Origin: Ptychodera flava
Lineage: Eukaryota; Hemichordata; Enteropneusta; Ptychoderidae
Direction: 5' to 3'
DNA length: 64,000 nt
Assembly (NCBI RefSeq): GCF_041260155.1
Contig: NC_091941.1
Location: 19,477,747-19,541,746 of the forward strand
The position numbers and the translations under genes are program-made. Position 1 is the stretch's first letter; every line of letters starts with the position of its first letter. This document shows positions 62,530 through 64,000 of this stretch, piece after piece. The notes under the pieces were generated by a model. The model ran no database searches. It saw only the letters and a list, made by a program, of their open reading frames with translations, and was not told where the DNA came from.

Positions 62530-64000
62530 TGGAAAAAAAAAGAAAACATCATCTCTTGCATTTGTTCTTACATAGCAAAAATGTGGCTTGTATATAGATG
62601 GCTTGCGAGAACTCTATACACAAGTGTCTCTCTCTCTACATTTTTGTTATGTAAGGCTGGGGGACATTTTGTGTGAAGGTAGCATTAGACGTGCATGGTG
62701 CAGTTTTATTTTTTTTAAGGGACAAGGCACGCACACACATACATGTGCACACACATCATATTTTCTTCATCAGTCAACTGCACTAACAGGTTACCATAAA
62801 TGCTGTGTGGATCTCATTTTATACAACTTGGTGTCATCAGTGGAGTTATTGTACATGTGAGATGTCTGTCATTGTGCTCATGTTGGTGTCTCATGTTTGT
62901 TTTTCTGTGCGGTCTCCAATTGTGAGGGTCTTGCGTCAGTAACTGCATGTGGTCAGGTGCCAGCTGTTGCCGTCGGCTGCAGTGCTTGGGGTGTAAACCT
63001 GAAAAATGCCACAATTGTGTGCAACAAATGTCTCGTCAATATACAATGTTGTATATCCTAATATATGTGTGTCATCATGTATTCTAACAATGTGGTTGTC
63101 TGAAACCCTTTTTGTATTACCTTAAAACAAAATAATAATTTTACAGCTATTTTAGCTTGTGTTCTTTAAAATAATAATGTTTTGTGTACTCACGACCATA
63201 TTCTTGTATCATGCATACTAAAAATATCATTCTATGTCATGACTTTTTCTCTTTAAGGATTTAAATTTCTGTTCAAATATCATCCCGTTTTCTGTATTTA
63301 TTCATATTACTAACAGCTCTCCATATTTCCTTTCAGACATTCTGTGTTTAATCGTAAATTGTAACTTTTCTCTTGTTAAGACTCAGAATAAGATGATGTA
63401 TTTTGTGTTTTCTCTTCTTTGTACAGGAACGCTCTCTGTCGTTAATCTCAACAAGTATCTATATTCAAAACTAAATGAGGTCATTTGAAAAATGTGAATT
63501 TCTTTTGGTGAAAACAAAATTGCAGTACTTATTTTGAGCTGTCACAATGATAGTTCAACAGCAGGGCCAACAATTTTGGAATATCGTCATAATCGGTATA
63601 TGGTACCATGATGTAATCTTATCTGAGATCACTACAAAATTTTTGTGGGTAACACTATTTTTGTTTCAAAAAGCTGAAGGTGGTATTCTGTACACTATTA
63701 CGTTCAGTACCTGAATCTGGCCAAAAGTGTTTCTGTTTTCCAGAGTTTGTGCAGACATGTTGTTTTACAAATTATCAGGGACTGGGTACTAGTAAAAAAT
63801 TGGCAACCTTCTCCATGCTGTCCCTGAACTCAATACGACCTCATTTGTTCTATTTTCTCTCCATTCCTTCCATCATTATGAACTCATTTTGCAATCATTC
63901 CGTCTTAGTGAGATTTGCAGGTAACAGAGTCTCATTTTAATAATTATGTATTTAGCCCACTGGCAGATGCTTTCCTTGCAAGAAATCAGTGGGCATATAA
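62530..64000 (+). other. 3' flank of the coiled-coil gene
   Basis: This is probably 3' untranslated and then intergenic sequence. No strong AATAAA lies close to the stop. A good acceptor at 63426 (TTCTTTGTACAG) could join a donor that overlaps the stop codon (GACAG|GTGATG at 62525) and change the C-terminus to DRNALCR with a stop at 63445. No other gene is apparent to the end of the window. Confidence 0.45.

Overview
The window is animal nuclear DNA: AT-rich and intron-dense, with canonical GT/AG introns, several DNA-transposon families and long tandem repeats. The three recognisable proteins (a penta-EF-hand calpain, AIDA and FKBP3) are bilaterian genes with high identity to vertebrate orthologues. 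Together with the intron density and repeat style this suggests an invertebrate deuterostome, perhaps a hemichordate or similar marine animal. The species assignment is inference only.

Layout: (1) 1-15.7 kb, + strand: the 3' half of a calpain gene whose protease-core exons lie upstream of the window; 12 coding exons run to a TAA at 15489 and a poly(A) signal at 15675. (2) 15.7-22.9 kb: intergenic, with an old TTAA-flanked MITE, a poly-G run and a 1.25-kb element built of seven 150-bp tandem units. (3) 22.9-39.9 kb, - strand: complete AIDA gene, ten coding exons. Its 8.2-kb intron 4 holds two further elements of the hairpin-ended tandem-repeat type; its 5-kb intron 3 holds a TA microsatellite. 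(4) 39.94-40.66 kb: shared head-to-head promoter interval. (5) 40.66-49.68 kb, + strand: FKBP3 (FKBP25), six coding exons; intron 1 is filled with three inverted-repeat elements, and intron 5 carries several unassigned candidate first exons on both strands. (6) 52.3-62.5 kb, + strand: an unrecognised charged coiled-coil gene of six exons. Most of its first intron is one 5.6-kb transposon (52531-58124).

The most unusual object is that 5.6-kb element. It has inverted termini (CCAGACACTTCGCACC) that continue into mirrored subterminal arrays of short repeats, a 9-bp target-site duplication (CCAGCCTCC), and repeated perfect 24-bp palindromes in both flanks. Its single promoter-equipped open reading frame encodes an SGNH/GDSL-hydrolase domain joined to seven near-identical 32-residue repeats and a short tail reminiscent of the domain that precedes Mutator-like transposases. 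The architecture recalls Drosophila Foldback/NOF elements (Mutator superfamily, 9-bp duplications, repeat-built inverted termini), but with an esterase-like cargo instead of a recognisable transposase. A separate 96-101-bp MITE family with its own 9-bp duplications occurs twice, once immediately beside it.

Two genes that are otherwise well conserved each carry an apparent single-base frameshift (AIDA exon 4, one extra base; FKBP3 exon 6, one missing base). Both look more like residual long-read assembly errors than biology, but should be checked.
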